From contig OZ059896.1 of the NCBI GenBank assembly GCA_964057225.1, positions 17,124,501 through 17,188,500 on the forward strand: 64,000 bases of DNA. Reading direction: 5' to 3'. The notes below the pieces were generated by a model. That model saw only the letters and a list, made by a program, of their open reading frames with translations, had not been told where the DNA came from and searched no databases. This DNA is from Auanema rhodensis (Eukaryota > Nematoda > Chromadorea > Rhabditida > Rhabditidae). Positions 49,201-62,241 of this stretch are shown here, in pieces. The position numbers and the translations under genes were made by a program. Position 1 is the stretch's first letter, and each line of letters starts with the position of its first letter.

Positions 49201-50442
49201 ATAGAATGATTTTCCACTTCTTTTTGAGTTGAAGAACTCAGGCTATCAGTTTTCTGGAGATTGAAAATAAATAATCAATGACGAATCTATCAATTACCTT
49301 ATTAGAAACAACTGGTTTAGGTGAGATTCTTCTAATTTTCTGTAATGAGACTCAAACATTTGAAAAAAATGTAATAGATTATTGTACCATTGCATCAATA
49401 GAGCCCGATATACGAGCACTCCGCCTCATAGGTTTAGGGAAAGCAAAATTAGATTCGCCAGATTTTATCGGTTCACTATTTTTTTGAGCTGTTTCATAGT
49501 TCCCATTTTTGGTTTCCGTTACCTGCAAAACTTTGAAAGCTAGGATTCACATATTAGCTAACCTTCTGTTCAGAATTGTCTTGACTAGATGCTTGCATTG
49601 AAACGTCAGTTACAACAGATAAATCAAGATGACGTAGAGGTGCAAAAGTATGATCAATAGCACTTTTTGGCGTGGAGCAACCTTCTCCTATTCTGCCCTG
49701 AATAGCGAACATGTAATAGCATTCAACTTCAAATTATACCTGCGATCCCGCAGCAACAATAGGAGTGATCACACTTGCATTAGGATTGTCTTTGGTTGTG
49801 CTTTTAGATGAAAAATTGATTCCGTCAAACATGTCCTAGAATATATATATATGCATATTCAAGCATAGTTTACAGCTCAAGAAATTACTTTTGATTTTGG
49901 ACTAGTAGTAGGAGTTTCATCAGCATCATATTCCTGTCCTATTTTTGCTTTTACATCCGCGATAAACCTTGGGGGCTTGTTCTCAAAAATATTAAAAGAA
50001 CCACCTAATAATTGTTCATCCTAAATCAAAAAGAAAATATTTAAAAAATGATTACAAACATACACGAAAATAAGCTCTCTGTTTTTCCTTCATTCTGCCC
50101 AGTAATTCCCTTGTATTTTCCAATGAATTTTCAGAGTCATCCTGAAAAAAATGTAAACACGGTGTTACATTAGTACAATATATTAATTAATTATACCTTT
50201 TCAATACTAGCAGTAGTTTCATTGATAGTCGAATTATCCTCTGTAGAAGTTACAGTGTCATCAGGGGCATATCGACCAAAAATTTCAAGATTTCTTTGTT
50301 CAATACATATTATTTTCTAAAACGAAACGATAGAACAATACAATTTATTTCTACTTACTCGTCCAACAGGCGCTTTACTTTTAAAATTGTAGCAATCTCG
50401 TAGAATTTTATCTACATCTACAGAACTAGGTTTGTCCTCCAT
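46231..50442 (-). CDS. hcp-4: CENP-C / HCP-4 inner kinetochore protein
   Basis: CENP-C binds CenH3 nucleosomes and nucleates the kinetochore. Twenty-seven exons: 50359-50442, 50197-50316, 50064-50141, 49889-50020, 49740-49835, 49563-49697, 49388-49522, 49298-49339, 49116-49253, 48980-49069, 48746-48925, 48555-48705, 48366-48511, 48002-48316, 47915-47956, 47781-47867, 47609-47729, 47492-47566, 47338-47447, 47200-47292, 47084-47144, 47014-47043, 46817-46933, 46654-46773, 46499-46612, 46342-46452, 46231-46295; 995 residues. The diagnostic piece is in exon 25: RRSTRTRMKPVRTWLGERP, the CENP-C motif (compare vertebrate RRTKRTRLKPLEYWRGER), at about residues 912-930. The rest is Ser/Thr/Asn-rich and disordered-looking, with basic patches such as FKARPAKKVRQLPSTPSRK and a second RRSAR segment near 49410-49430. 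Only about 65 residues follow the motif, ending in an Arg/Glu-rich tail, so the C-terminal cupin dimerisation domain is missing. The boundaries of exons 18 and 22 are the least certain (one GC donor, one 30-base exon). Confidence 0.88.
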
Positions 50443-50790
50443 TTTATTATTAACATATGTTCATATAAATATATACCAGAACCTCAAGTACATGGTTATA
50501 CACACACAACTTTTGTTATAAGCATAAACAACATAATAAATATTAAAATATTGAAGTTTAAAATTTTAATATTACAGTAATCATAAAACATTAGAAAAAA
50601 GCTTTAATATGAATTATATATTTTCGCGCCAAATGCTAAAGCGTTCCCTGCAAGACCATTTTGACATTAATATGCTAACATTCCAGTTAAGCGGAATATA
50701 AATTACTTAAGCTTTTATAATTATTGGTGTGTATTTTTATATTTTCTTTCAGTAAATAAATTTATATGGTTAATTTTCTTTTTAGAAGGG
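50443..50790. promoter_or_regulatory. divergent promoter region between CENP-C and PQBP1
   Basis: 348 bases between two outward-facing start codons, AT-rich. A TTTTTAG acceptor at 50779-50785 precedes the PQBP1 ATG by 5 bases. No factor site was recognised. Confidence 0.5.
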
Positions 50791-51933
50791 ATGGCTACTC
50801 TTCCACCTGCTCTGCTCGCTAGGCTTCAAAAAAGAGGAATTGTAAAAAATGGTATGTATCTTTACTTTTTTTTTTCTTTTAAATTTTTCATTTTAGCGAA
50901 TGAAGAGGTTTTTGCTGAAAACTATGATTCAAGCGAAAAAGATAAGTCAGTGGCAGATAATAGAAGCGGAGCTCCAGGATGTCCTAATAAATACAACCCG
51001 TACCATGTTTGTGTAGAATATTGCTATGACCATTGGGGCGATGGCTTTCCGGAACATAGGTGCAATTATAATACATTTTTTGATTAACAATTTATGTTTA
51101 GATTACCAGAGTCTTACATTCGAAAAAAAAGTAGAATGCTATCCAAATATCCTCTACCAGAAGGATGGGTTGAAGTATATGATTGCGGAGTTGGTAGGCA
51201 TTACTATTGGAATCAAGAGAGTGATGAGGCAAGTCTTTATAACATTTTTGACATTTTTTAAATTAACACTTTTTATAGGTCAGCTGGCTTTCTCCTCGAC
51301 ATCCTAAGGCTGTTATTGGTATTGCTGCTCCTAAAATGGCTAGAAATAATCTACATCGTGAAAAAGCAGATAAATTAAGATTCGAAGGCTTTGACGGTGT
51401 GGTAAGTACTTTTTGTTTGTTTTGTTATATTTCTATTATTCAGAACTTGCGATTACGGGATAAAGAGCTTGATAGGCATGGCGATCGAAGTCGCGATAGG
51501 GATTCAAAACGAAGAAGAGTTTGTTTATTTGTTCCTTGAATAATTCGACAACGATATTTTAAGGAGCCGAGTGTTGAACCAGAAGGTTCTGATTCTGACG
51601 CAGAGGACCCTATGAAACTTGATGAGCATGACCGCTTAAGTGAGTTATTCTCTATTTTCTTTTTTTATTATTGTTTCCTAGAAAGAGCAAAAAGAAAAGG
51701 AATCGATCCTATGGATCCTGCTGCCTACGGAGATGCAGATGTGTTAGTAACATTGTGATCAAGCTTAAGCTTAATTTTATTTTTTCAGTGGTACTTGGTC
51801 ATCCGGTTTGCGGCAACATGATAAAACTGGAGCCGATGTCACTGCGTCCGGCCCTCTTTTTCAACAAAGACCTTATCCAGCTCCTGGCTCTGTATTGCGT
51901 AATAAAAAAGGCGAACCTCGGGATGAATCTTAA
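50791..51933 (+). CDS. pqbp-1: PQBP1, polyglutamine-binding protein 1 (U5 snRNP-associated WW protein)
   Basis: Nuclear WW-domain protein that links splicing (U5-15kD/TXNL4A) with transcription. Eight exons: 50791-50851, 50897-51059, 51102-51228, 51279-51401, 51444-51518, 51564-51639, 51682-51742, 51789-51933; 276 residues against 265 in human. Order: N-terminal [14 protein letters not shown]; a [13 protein letters not shown] segment; the WW domain [11 protein letters not shown] ... HYYWN ... VSWLSPRHP (about 93-126); a short basic RD/DR-rich tract (shorter than the human polar-amino-acid repeat); and the conserved C-terminus [19 protein letters not shown], the U5-15kD binding motif. The intron after GAT GAG in the WW domain begins GCAAGT, a GC-AG intron with an otherwise perfect donor. 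Confidence 0.95.
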
Positions 51934-53194
51934 TTTGTATTTCGATTTCTTTGTTGAACTCGTATTATATAATATTAATTATAATAAACCTGTCAACTCT
52001 AAAGAAAACACCAGGATTATATTATTGAATTTCACAAAGGTGTACCCAAATTTTCACATGAACTTTACAGGATTTTGGAACCTAAAACTTAGTTCAGTTC
52101 TAAAATATCTTCAAACTTAAAATTGAATTAACTGTCGTGCATCTGACAATAAAAAACCGATGTACTTAATGAAGTTGCCAGAAACAACATTGTAGCAGGA
52201 GGGTAGGAAGCAAGAGACTTTCGTATTCAATCTTGTTATATATTATATCCGAATATTTCAAGTAATTGCTCATTGATTTTCATTAATTACGTAATAACAT
52301 TTACTGAGGGGAATGGGAGGTGTGTCTTTCTATAACCTAATAACATGATAATTGTGAATTTAGACATTCGCCATAAGCTTTCAATATTTTGCATCCCTAA
52401 GTTTCATTCACAAATTTAATACATAGTATATTTTGATATTTTGATATGCTGCCTACGTTAGTTTACGAAGTTTTACATCTCTTTAGAATATTCCATTTTC
52501 GAAATCTAGTTCAATTTTGGACATCCTACATTTATAATTTTTCCATAGCAATGACTAAAGCAGGATAAAAATGAAGATTAAAACAATAAATTGAATGAAC
52601 GAAAAATAAACGTATCGAAAAGTAATGAATGTGGGCTTAAGCTAAGAAAAGACAATTAACCATTTCATTAAGAAAATCCGTTTAAATAATAGAACGTTTC
52701 TCGCTTTTGTTTCTTAAGAATATTCCACAGAAGAGTTATATATAACCATTTATATATATGCATAAATCTAACAAAACTTGCTATATAATATTGATATAAC
52801 TTAATTATATTGAGTACCTGGGATCTATATCAAACAGTATGCTCTATTTATAACATGACGACACGCGACGCAACACTTATATGCAGGCGCCATCATTGCT
52901 CAGTAGAACTTTTGAATTTAGAGCGGCGTTTTGGCTGTTCTTCTACATGGTATTGAATTAATTTTTTTAATTATATCGAACTTTCATTCAATTTAGACTT
53001 TTTTTCATGTTATTTTGTATTTAGCTTCTAGTTTTCTTATTTGTTGTCTATTTGTTGTTCTTTTTTTATTTTTGTTATGTTGTTTTTTCTTATTTTTGAG
53101 CTATATGCCATCCATACACATTGAATATTCGTGGCACCCAGTTGCCAACAGGCAAAATGGAATTAAGTAATATTTTGAATTTTAGTAATCTGTG
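51934..53194. other. interval between PQBP1 and G-alpha-i genes
   Basis: 1.26 kb, AT-rich. A 3' UTR is expected at the left and the G-alpha-i promoter at the right. A GC-richer stretch (about 52860-52945) stands out and could mark the core promoter or 5' UTR. TTTTAG at 53181-53184 is the likely splice acceptor for the G-alpha-i message, 10 bases before the ATG. Confidence 0.5.
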
Positions 53195-54677
<1,483 letters not shown>

Positions 54678-54752
54678 GATGTACAGTGAACTTTTAAATA
54701 TGATGAATAGTATAATTTCTGTAATTGCTTAACAACTAACTGCAATATATTA

Positions 54753-55717
54753 GGTGTGCGCAAAAGTTTCTGGCCATGAACATTGAATTTTGAATAAATA
54801 TTTTAAAATTTTAAAAAAGCGTGGACCAAACCTAAAATTATATTCAAAAAAGGTTTTAAATTCTAATTATTCGAAAAAATTTTCGTTCGATTTTCAATTT
54901 CGTTTTTGCTCTCGTTTTCTTAAATGGTTTTTAACAAGGAATACATGCGTAACTGTCTCAAGCTGTATCTCAATCAAGGTTTAAATGCTTTGAAAGCTTA
55001 TAATCTTCTCCAATCCACTTATGGTGAAGATATGCCTTCTTATAGTACCTGTAAATCATGGTACGTTAGATTTAAATCTAGCTCTTTAGGGCTACCGTTG
55101 GTAGACACCTGAAAGAACTAGGTAAGATCAAAAATGGTTTCCCTTAAATCACTCATATTCTCAGCTCTTCTAACAAAGTGGCGAGAATGAGCTGCTGTGG
55201 GAGCCAGCTTGAAATGGCAAAAAAGTGGGTTTTTGAATGATTTAATCACGGGCGATGAAAAGTGGATCTTTTTCGAGATCCAGACCCAAAATATTTTATG
55301 TCACTCCAGGGAAGCACCAACACCTAAAGCTAACTAACTGACCCCTTAAAAGGTGATGTTATATTGTTTTTGGGATGAAGGAGAAATAATTCATTATTTT
55401 CATTACGGATTATTAGATTATGCTGAGACGTTGAATAGTAGGCTCTATGCCGAACATATTTATCGGTTTCAGGAGGCTGTTTCAGTGAAACGCCCACGAA
55501 AACTCAAGAAAATCTTCCTGCTTCATGTGGTCCGAGACGTGTGTCGAGTTGTGGAGGAGAAAGGATGGGAGCTTCTGAAGCATCTACTATATTCTCCAAA
55601 CCTTGCTCCCTCCGATTACCATTTATTCCGATCGTTGAAGCATTTTTTTCACATGTTTTAAAAATATGAGGTGGTTCCGTTTGGGCGAGAGGAGGGTCAG
55701 AAACGTTTGCGCACATC
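54753..55717 (+). mobile_element. decayed mariner transposon
   Basis: Terminal inverted repeats of about 25 bases, GGTGTGCGCAAAAGTTTCTG at the left and its near-complement at the right (3 mismatches), flanked by TA at 54751-54752 and 55718-55719, the mariner target duplication. The element is 965 bases, about 300 short of a normal mariner, and its transposase is broken (separate entry). It sits 75 bases past the G-alpha-i stop codon, probably inside or just beyond the 3' UTR. Confidence 0.93.
54924..55661 (+). pseudogene. mariner transposase pseudogene
   Basis: The first part (54924-55112) is the N-terminal helix-turn-helix: MVFNKEYMRNCLKLYLNQG ... SYSTCKSWYVRFK. After a gap with stops and frame changes comes DLITGDEKWIFF (first catalytic Asp at 55254-55256). 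From 55353 the frame holds the core RNase-H-like fold and ends YSPNLAPSDYHLFRSL (third Asp at 55614-55616). The second Asp should lie in the HDN motif, but the local sequence reads LLHVVRDVC, so it is lost. Stops, frame changes, an internal deletion and the missing Asp make it inactive. Confidence 0.9.
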
Positions 55718-55719
55718 TA

Positions 55720-56532
55720 ATTATTATTTTTTTTCTGGTAAACGGTGACAAGTATAGAAAAACATATATCGATTTATATGCTAATTTTTTGTACTTTCCA
55801 TTTTAAATTATTTCACTATCGTTCTTTGATTGATCATGCTAGGGTTAAAAGCAGTTTTTTGAAGTTGGTAGTTTTCTTCCTTTCCTTTTCATATCTTTGA
55901 GATTATTCTCTCCACGCGTCTGCTCTCCCGGTATTTCGAGTAGCTATTCTATCGCCTCTAGCATATTCACAGCATAAGGCATTTGCCTGTTTTGAACTAA
56001 ACGAGTTTCTGGAATTGAAGAGCATAAATCTTTCTAGCTTCCCGCTCTGATCTTAGTTTATCAGAATATCTTCATAATATTCTAGAAAACTTATCTCATG
56101 TGTAATATTGTTTCTTTAAATGCTGGTAAACATTGTTTTAAGAGTGTTGTAGTATTGTTTTTATTTCCTAGGTAAACTTGCATGCTATGAATGAAAAATT
56201 AGCTGAATATAATCGTTTTGTTTCATTTTCTCAATTTTATTTTCTATGCAACCGTTCTGTGTTGAGCACATTATAAATATAAAAATTCCGAAACCCTGTC
56301 TTATGTATAATGCATTTACAGCTAAATTAGCACAATTGAAATATTGATTGTTTGAATGAAAAAACCTTTATTATATATATCAACAAACACTAATAAAAAT
56401 ATGTTGTAACCTTATGGGTTGTTTTTCAATGATAAACTTTTACATGAGTTTTAATTATGTCAAGTAGATAGTTAAGTGCTGTCAACTGAGTCTGTGCTGG
56501 GGCTACAAGATGATGAGTTCCTAAATATTGAT
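55720..56532. other. convergent interval between the mariner remnant and the nuclear receptor gene
   Basis: About 810 bases, AT-rich with no coding signal seen. It holds the nuclear receptor 3' UTR and possibly distal G-alpha-i 3' UTR displaced by the mariner. Confidence 0.55.
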
Positions 56533-58457
56533 TTAATATTTTTCAAGAACAGATGTAACAAACATTGAGTGATCATCTCTGGCATCGTTGTCAAAGATGT
56601 CCCCGTAAAGCTCATTTACAAGAGGATCGGCCAAAGTTGGAGCAAAAGTGTTTCTCATACGAATATGTTCTAGAAGTTCCACTGCCATTACCTTAATAAG
56701 ATAAATTATTCAACTTTCTAGATAATCTTAGAGAAACCTGTATTTGAGGTATGAGAAGAAGTATAGAGCAGATGCGCTTTGCTCCTTGGTCGATTCCAAC
56801 ATGATCGACACAAAATTGGAATAAGCATGATTGAACGAGTGATCTGCATTCAGCTACATTTTCAGCAGCTTTAGTAGATAGATCTTCAGCATCTAAAACA
56901 TAATGTAAAAACAGTAATTGTATATAAAATAACAAACCGGGGTTAAAAACAATCAAAGCTTTGAGAAGCACAAGTTCTTTAGGTGTCAAATTCATCATGC
57001 GTAAATGCTTATGTGCCCATGTTAAGATGGAGGAAATCAAACGAGTATTCAAGAAGCTAGAATATACTGGTTATATGGCGCATACTTAAAGATATAACAA
57101 ACCAATTTTTGGGAAGCACACTATCTCTGTGAAGATATGTATTGTTTGGCAGAGGAAGCATCGTTTCCAGCGTAGAACAGCTTGCACTACCAAGCTCCAA
57201 AATCATAAGAGGAGTGCATGCAGCACGCAACAAGCAGAGCTGAAAAGGGAACCATGAATTATGAGAAAAAGAAAAAAAATACAAATCTAGAAAATCGAAA
57301 CTATTTCTAATAGACATATATAAGCAAGAATTATTGATACCTTATCCGTAGCATTAATGCTATCCTCTTCTCTGATGTCGGCCGCTTGTCTAATCCAGTC
57401 AAGTACCCAGATTACCAGCCGACGCTCGCTTTCACCGCAAGCAATCATGTCGGCAGCGGCTCCCATGTTGTATTCCATCTTAATTAACAGTTTTGTAAGC
57501 AGTTTTAAAAGAGATGGTATAAAGAACTGTAAGAAAGACGTACATGAAAACGGTCGGAATTCAACAACTCGGGATGCTGAATGGCCTTTTCAAGTCCCAC
57601 GGGCCAAGGGGAAGTATCTTGATCGCATCCATCTTTACTAGTTCTCTCAACGAGTAGTAGTGAGCTAGCGAATAAACGATTGTCCATTCGAAGTCGTTTG
57701 AGAGCAGGTTGATCCTTTAAAGAAATAAACTAGAAATTACAGAAGCTTAATACTTTTCATACATCGTAATTATTGTCGTCTTTATTTTCATCATTTTCTT
57801 CTTCCTTTTTGCGTTTAGTTTTCTTATCATCCTTCTTATCCATACGTACAGCTGAATTTTATTTTATTTCTAGAAGCTCAAATAAATTATTGAAACCTTC
57901 CAATTTCATTCCAGAGTTCAGACAACGAGTGAAACGACAAAAGCGACAAGCATTTCTTCCAGCTTAAAAATATGTCGTTAATGAATTCAATGGAAAAGAT
58001 CGCTATTTTAGATTACATGACAATAAGAACTTTAAATGTTGAATTAAAATCTTACCTGTGGAGATTGAACAATTTCCATTATACCGACAAGTGTATGTTA
58101 AATGACTCTTAACCGTTCTCCAGAAAAAACATTTGCAGCCGTGGCAAGCGGCAACTCCATAGTACAAATGCGAACAAGCGCGATCACCACAAACCACACA
58201 CTGAAATTGTAATGTTTTATATATTTAACACAATCATTCCGGATTTTCTTCAACCAAACGGCTCACAAGAATACATGACAATCGATTTAATTACAAAAAT
58301 ATAGGAAAAGAAAGAATCGAACTTGTGTGCCAATGGCGGCCCTTTGTTGCGCTTCGCTCTTAACAGAGTCAGCTTTTTCTTTCGGATTGAACGGTGGTTT
58401 AGGATATTTCTCAGTTATAGAACGTTGCTTTGGATCAGGCTGAGCGTCGGCTGACAT
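56533..58457 (-). CDS. nuclear hormone receptor (HNF4-related supplementary type)
   Basis: Ligand-regulated transcription factor. Ten exons: 58323-58457, 58056-58200, 57897-57962, 57763-57851, 57544-57714, 57341-57478, 57103-57239, 56938-57056, 56738-56892, 56533-56691; 437 residues. DNA-binding domain: first zinc finger [20 protein letters not shown] and CKCFFWR, second finger CRYNGNC ... [25 protein letters not shown]. The P-box reads [10 protein letters not shown] instead of the usual CxGCKxFFRR. Linker is rich in Lys, Asp and Glu ([19 protein letters not shown]). The ligand-binding domain has [14 protein letters not shown] (helix 3-5 signature), [17 protein letters not shown] and a C-terminal [11 protein letters not shown] that may be the AF-2 helix. 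Helix wording fits the HNF4-derived nematode expansion. A likely 5' UTR acceptor is near 58535. Confidence 0.92.
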
Positions 58458-61400
58458 TAGGAAAGACTATGCTATTCGAAGAAGTTTTTGCTCAGATTTT
58501 TCTAAGCGATGAACGCGGTGCCAGACTCCACCTAAAAATAGAAATGTTAATTGGATGAATCAATAGTCTCAAATATATAATGGACAAACATTGAGAATGA
58601 TGTGTTGATATCAACATGATAAGTTATAAAGTAACAAAAAGAAGATAAATATACGAGCTATTGCAGAAGCGAAAATTAGAGAAGTGCGAGTTAATCAATC
58701 GATAATGTTCAATTAAACCGCAAAACAATTGGCGGATATTTTGAAGTATTTATATTCTAGTAAAAGTAAAATTAGGTTTATAAAGTATTTAATAAGTTTC
58801 AAGTATTCAATCTTAAAAAGGTACCGAGCTAAAACGGAAAATGTGGCGTAATCAATAAGCGATGAATGATGGAACAGAACAGAAACGACCATAATACCGG
58901 TCTTTTCGTCCTATGTGTCTCTAACATTACTCTCTTGTTGATCGTCTGTTTCTCTGACTATACTGTGCTCTCCTCTTCGTATGCACTCTATGGTGGGTAT
59001 CATTGATATTCCTTGCGCATCACCTTTTGCCGTATACTCTAAGTAAAATGAATGTCTCTTGCAATGGGTTACTCGGCGAGGATGTTAGTGATGTGGGGGG
59101 AGGTGAGCGAAGAAGAAGAAGGTTACATCAACATCGGAAGTGAAGGCCATATGATCAAATTCTACCCTATACCTTTAACAATAGTATGAGAAGATTTATA
59201 TAAATATGTTTATGGTATTAATATATTTTTATTCTTCAAATACGTTGTTGCTTTCTATGATTTTTACAGGTCTTTTAACTGTTTCTTATATAATCTCAAC
59301 GATAATAGTTTGTGTGTATGTTGTCAATGGTCTCGTTTTTATTATCATAAGTGATATTAACAATGCTTATAAGCATTCTATGTGAAAAGTTGGATGCACT
59401 TTTTGGTAAGTTAACGAAAATAGTTTTTATTTAGGTGCTTGGTAATGTGATTCGGACACAAGCCAAATTGATAACGATTGTAGTCTTCTAATGACAATTC
59501 GTTTCACCGAAATAGCTGGCCAGTCTTCCTTATTAGTAACTGTTCAGATAAAAATAGCTTCAAGTTGAAGGGAGATTAGATATTTTGTGTTCAATCATGA
59601 AAACTTTGAGATAGAAGAGACGAATTTTATGGAAAAGACCGTGATAGATTGAAGTACATAACGTGAAAGTCTGAAGAATCATGAGACCCATTAAGCAATA
59701 GATAAAAGATTCTGTCTAAAATGATTTTTCGAGGTGCATTGCAAAAGATGATGTTCAAAGAATTATAGATGGCAAACATTTTTTCTTCCTCCAGTAAAGA
59801 TAAAATTGAAAATTGAATTGAACATTTGGAAAATGTTTGAATATGGTTTGAAATCAAACTATAAACATTATTTAATAACATGTAGTACAAATAAATACAT
59901 AGATGATGATGATTCTAAAAGAGTAGGGGTTATTGAGAGAGCGTATGATGGTTCAATAGGGATAGGAATTGAAAGAAAAAGAGTGTAACAGGGAGAAAGA
60001 TAGAAAAAAGGGTTAAACGATAGATATTATGGCCACACAAAGAGAGAGAGATAGAAAGAAAGGAAGAGAAGATGGTTAAGAAAAAGATAAAGAACGTAGA
60101 ATAGTTTGTTAAAATAAGGTACTATTTGAATAACGAAGAAGATATAAACCATAACGAAACTTTGATGCTAACAAAAGAAAGATTTATACCATATATTTGT
60201 TATAAATCTCTTACTTCTGAGAGATCTGAGATTATTTTCATTATTTTTAATTTCTTTCTTATAATTCTTAATGTAGAAAAGTAACTATACTATCGCTTTT
60301 TTCTCTCTTTCTCTCTCTCTCTCTCTTCTTATTCTTTCAGTAGATGCCCCCAATTCAATTTTATGGAATAATTGAAAGGCTTCAAAGTGTCAAAAATGAT
60401 ACATGCGAATGTTTTTGAAAATGATGCATCTTTACTGGATGTTTTCATCATAAAGTTTTAGTTCCGTGAGCCTAAGCTGTCTCGTTTTGTGGTCACTATT
60501 CAACTGATAAACGGGGCCATTTAAATTGCATTTGAGAAAAAAAAGGAATTCTTTTCGTTTCTTTAGATAAACAAATGATAAAAGGAAAAGTTGCAAGGAA
60601 TTCGTAACCTAATGAATAGGAGTTGCTTTGGTCCGCTATCAGGGAAGAACTGAAGGATGCTGGCATATTAATGGTCTGATTTGAATAGAAGATTCATTTT
60701 AATTAGAAAAGACTTGTTGACCGATTATCATATTTGATTGATAAATCAAAATTTCTTAAGCAAAGTTAATGGTTTATGTATTCAAAATATTTTATTTTAA
60801 TAATTAAAATTTATGACCACAAATGCTATAAGTTCATAAAACCATATAGATAAAGTTGCTGTTCGAATATAAAATCGAATATTGAATAGTTGGTAAAGGA
60901 AAGCCAGTAGCAAAAGCAATAAAGAAAATTGTACGATTGCGTGGGATATACGAAAGCGTTCATAACGGGTTAACATACACACATATACACAAACACACAA
61001 TGAATCCTTTAGACTAAGCAATATCTTACATATGTATGTATGTGTACGTTTATGTATGTATGTGTCTATGTGTATTGAACAACCAAATTCTTTTGATTTG
61101 TAATATTCTACATACGTATTTATATCAATATATATGTATATACTATCTACATATAGTAACATCTACGATCTTTAAAGATTTCTAATCTCTATCAATCGTT
61201 GGCATTCCAAATATTGAAGATGAGATCTCTGTCGTATGTTAAAGTAAAATGATACAACAATCTGAAATCAGTGACGAACGGCGACAACAATGACATGCAA
61301 GTAGAACATGAACACGGAAAAAAACTCCTGAAGGACTATGTTCAGAGAATGTTAATAGTCGATCGAACGGAGTTTTATGTTTAAACATGGCTTTCAGATT

Positions 61401-62241
61401 AGATTAAGAAATGGTTTAGGGATAGGGGAATTTTTTGAATAGGAATGAATAATGGTTGAGAATGATGACACTCATAGCATGATCGTAATTTCAAAATGGG
61501 AAGTTCAGGGAATATATAAAAACGATGTTGCTCACAGAAAAAAAAAATTCTCAGACATTTATGAAAAGGAAGAATTTTCTTTTTTGAAAAACTGCCTTTT
61601 ACATTTTATGATATCATTGGGTCCTATTATCAGAGGTATAGATCATTACAGATCAATAAACTCAAATGGGTCCCTTCCTCCCTTCTTTTCTTCATTCCTT
61701 CCTATAATAATAATAATGTTTTACCTCATAAGTTTAACATAATCAAGAAATGTCATAACGATGTCAACCGTGATACCATTATCTTGATAGTTCTTGCTTG
61801 CTCAACAAGTACTGTTGTTGTATCTCCTATATATATGCAAAGTACTTTCAAAATTACATAACACAACAGATCAGGAAAAGGAAACAAATTTCCTTTAAAT
61901 CTGTATGTAACAACATTTAATACTTCTTTAACTATATCTATATTTAGGATAGTAGTAAATTGTGATGGATGATCAGTAAGGAAGGTTGGATGATTCACTT
62001 CAATCCTGTCATCTGAATTAAAATGTTAACTGTATATATAATTGCTGTCAAAACTGTCAACTATATTTCATATTTGGGACAATTTAAAAACTATAATTGG
62101 ATCAGCTGGCTCAATCCAGACTAGTTTTGCCAAATTATTCTCGGAGGTCGGGAAAAACTTTTCGGTATTGCCAATCCTTTACACTCATCGAGGATATCAG
62201 TCTGTGCTTCGGCTAGCCGATATTCAACACTCTCGTATCAA
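58458..62241. other. 3.8 kb gene-poor interval between divergent genes
   Basis: Upstream of both the minus-strand nuclear receptor and the plus-strand secreted protein. I see GA-rich tracts near 60040-60080, a CT tract near 60303-60327, and repeated TGTATGTA-type sequence near 61031-61075, but no exon chain. The open frame 62042-62245 overlaps the start of the next gene out of frame and is probably its 5' UTR. Confidence 0.5.

Noticed and set aside
51671-52120. 149-codon plus-strand frame at the end of PQBP1
   Set aside because: It reads PQBP1 exons 7 and 8 in the wrong frame and then 3' UTR. The spliced frame gives the conserved PQBP1 C-terminus instead.
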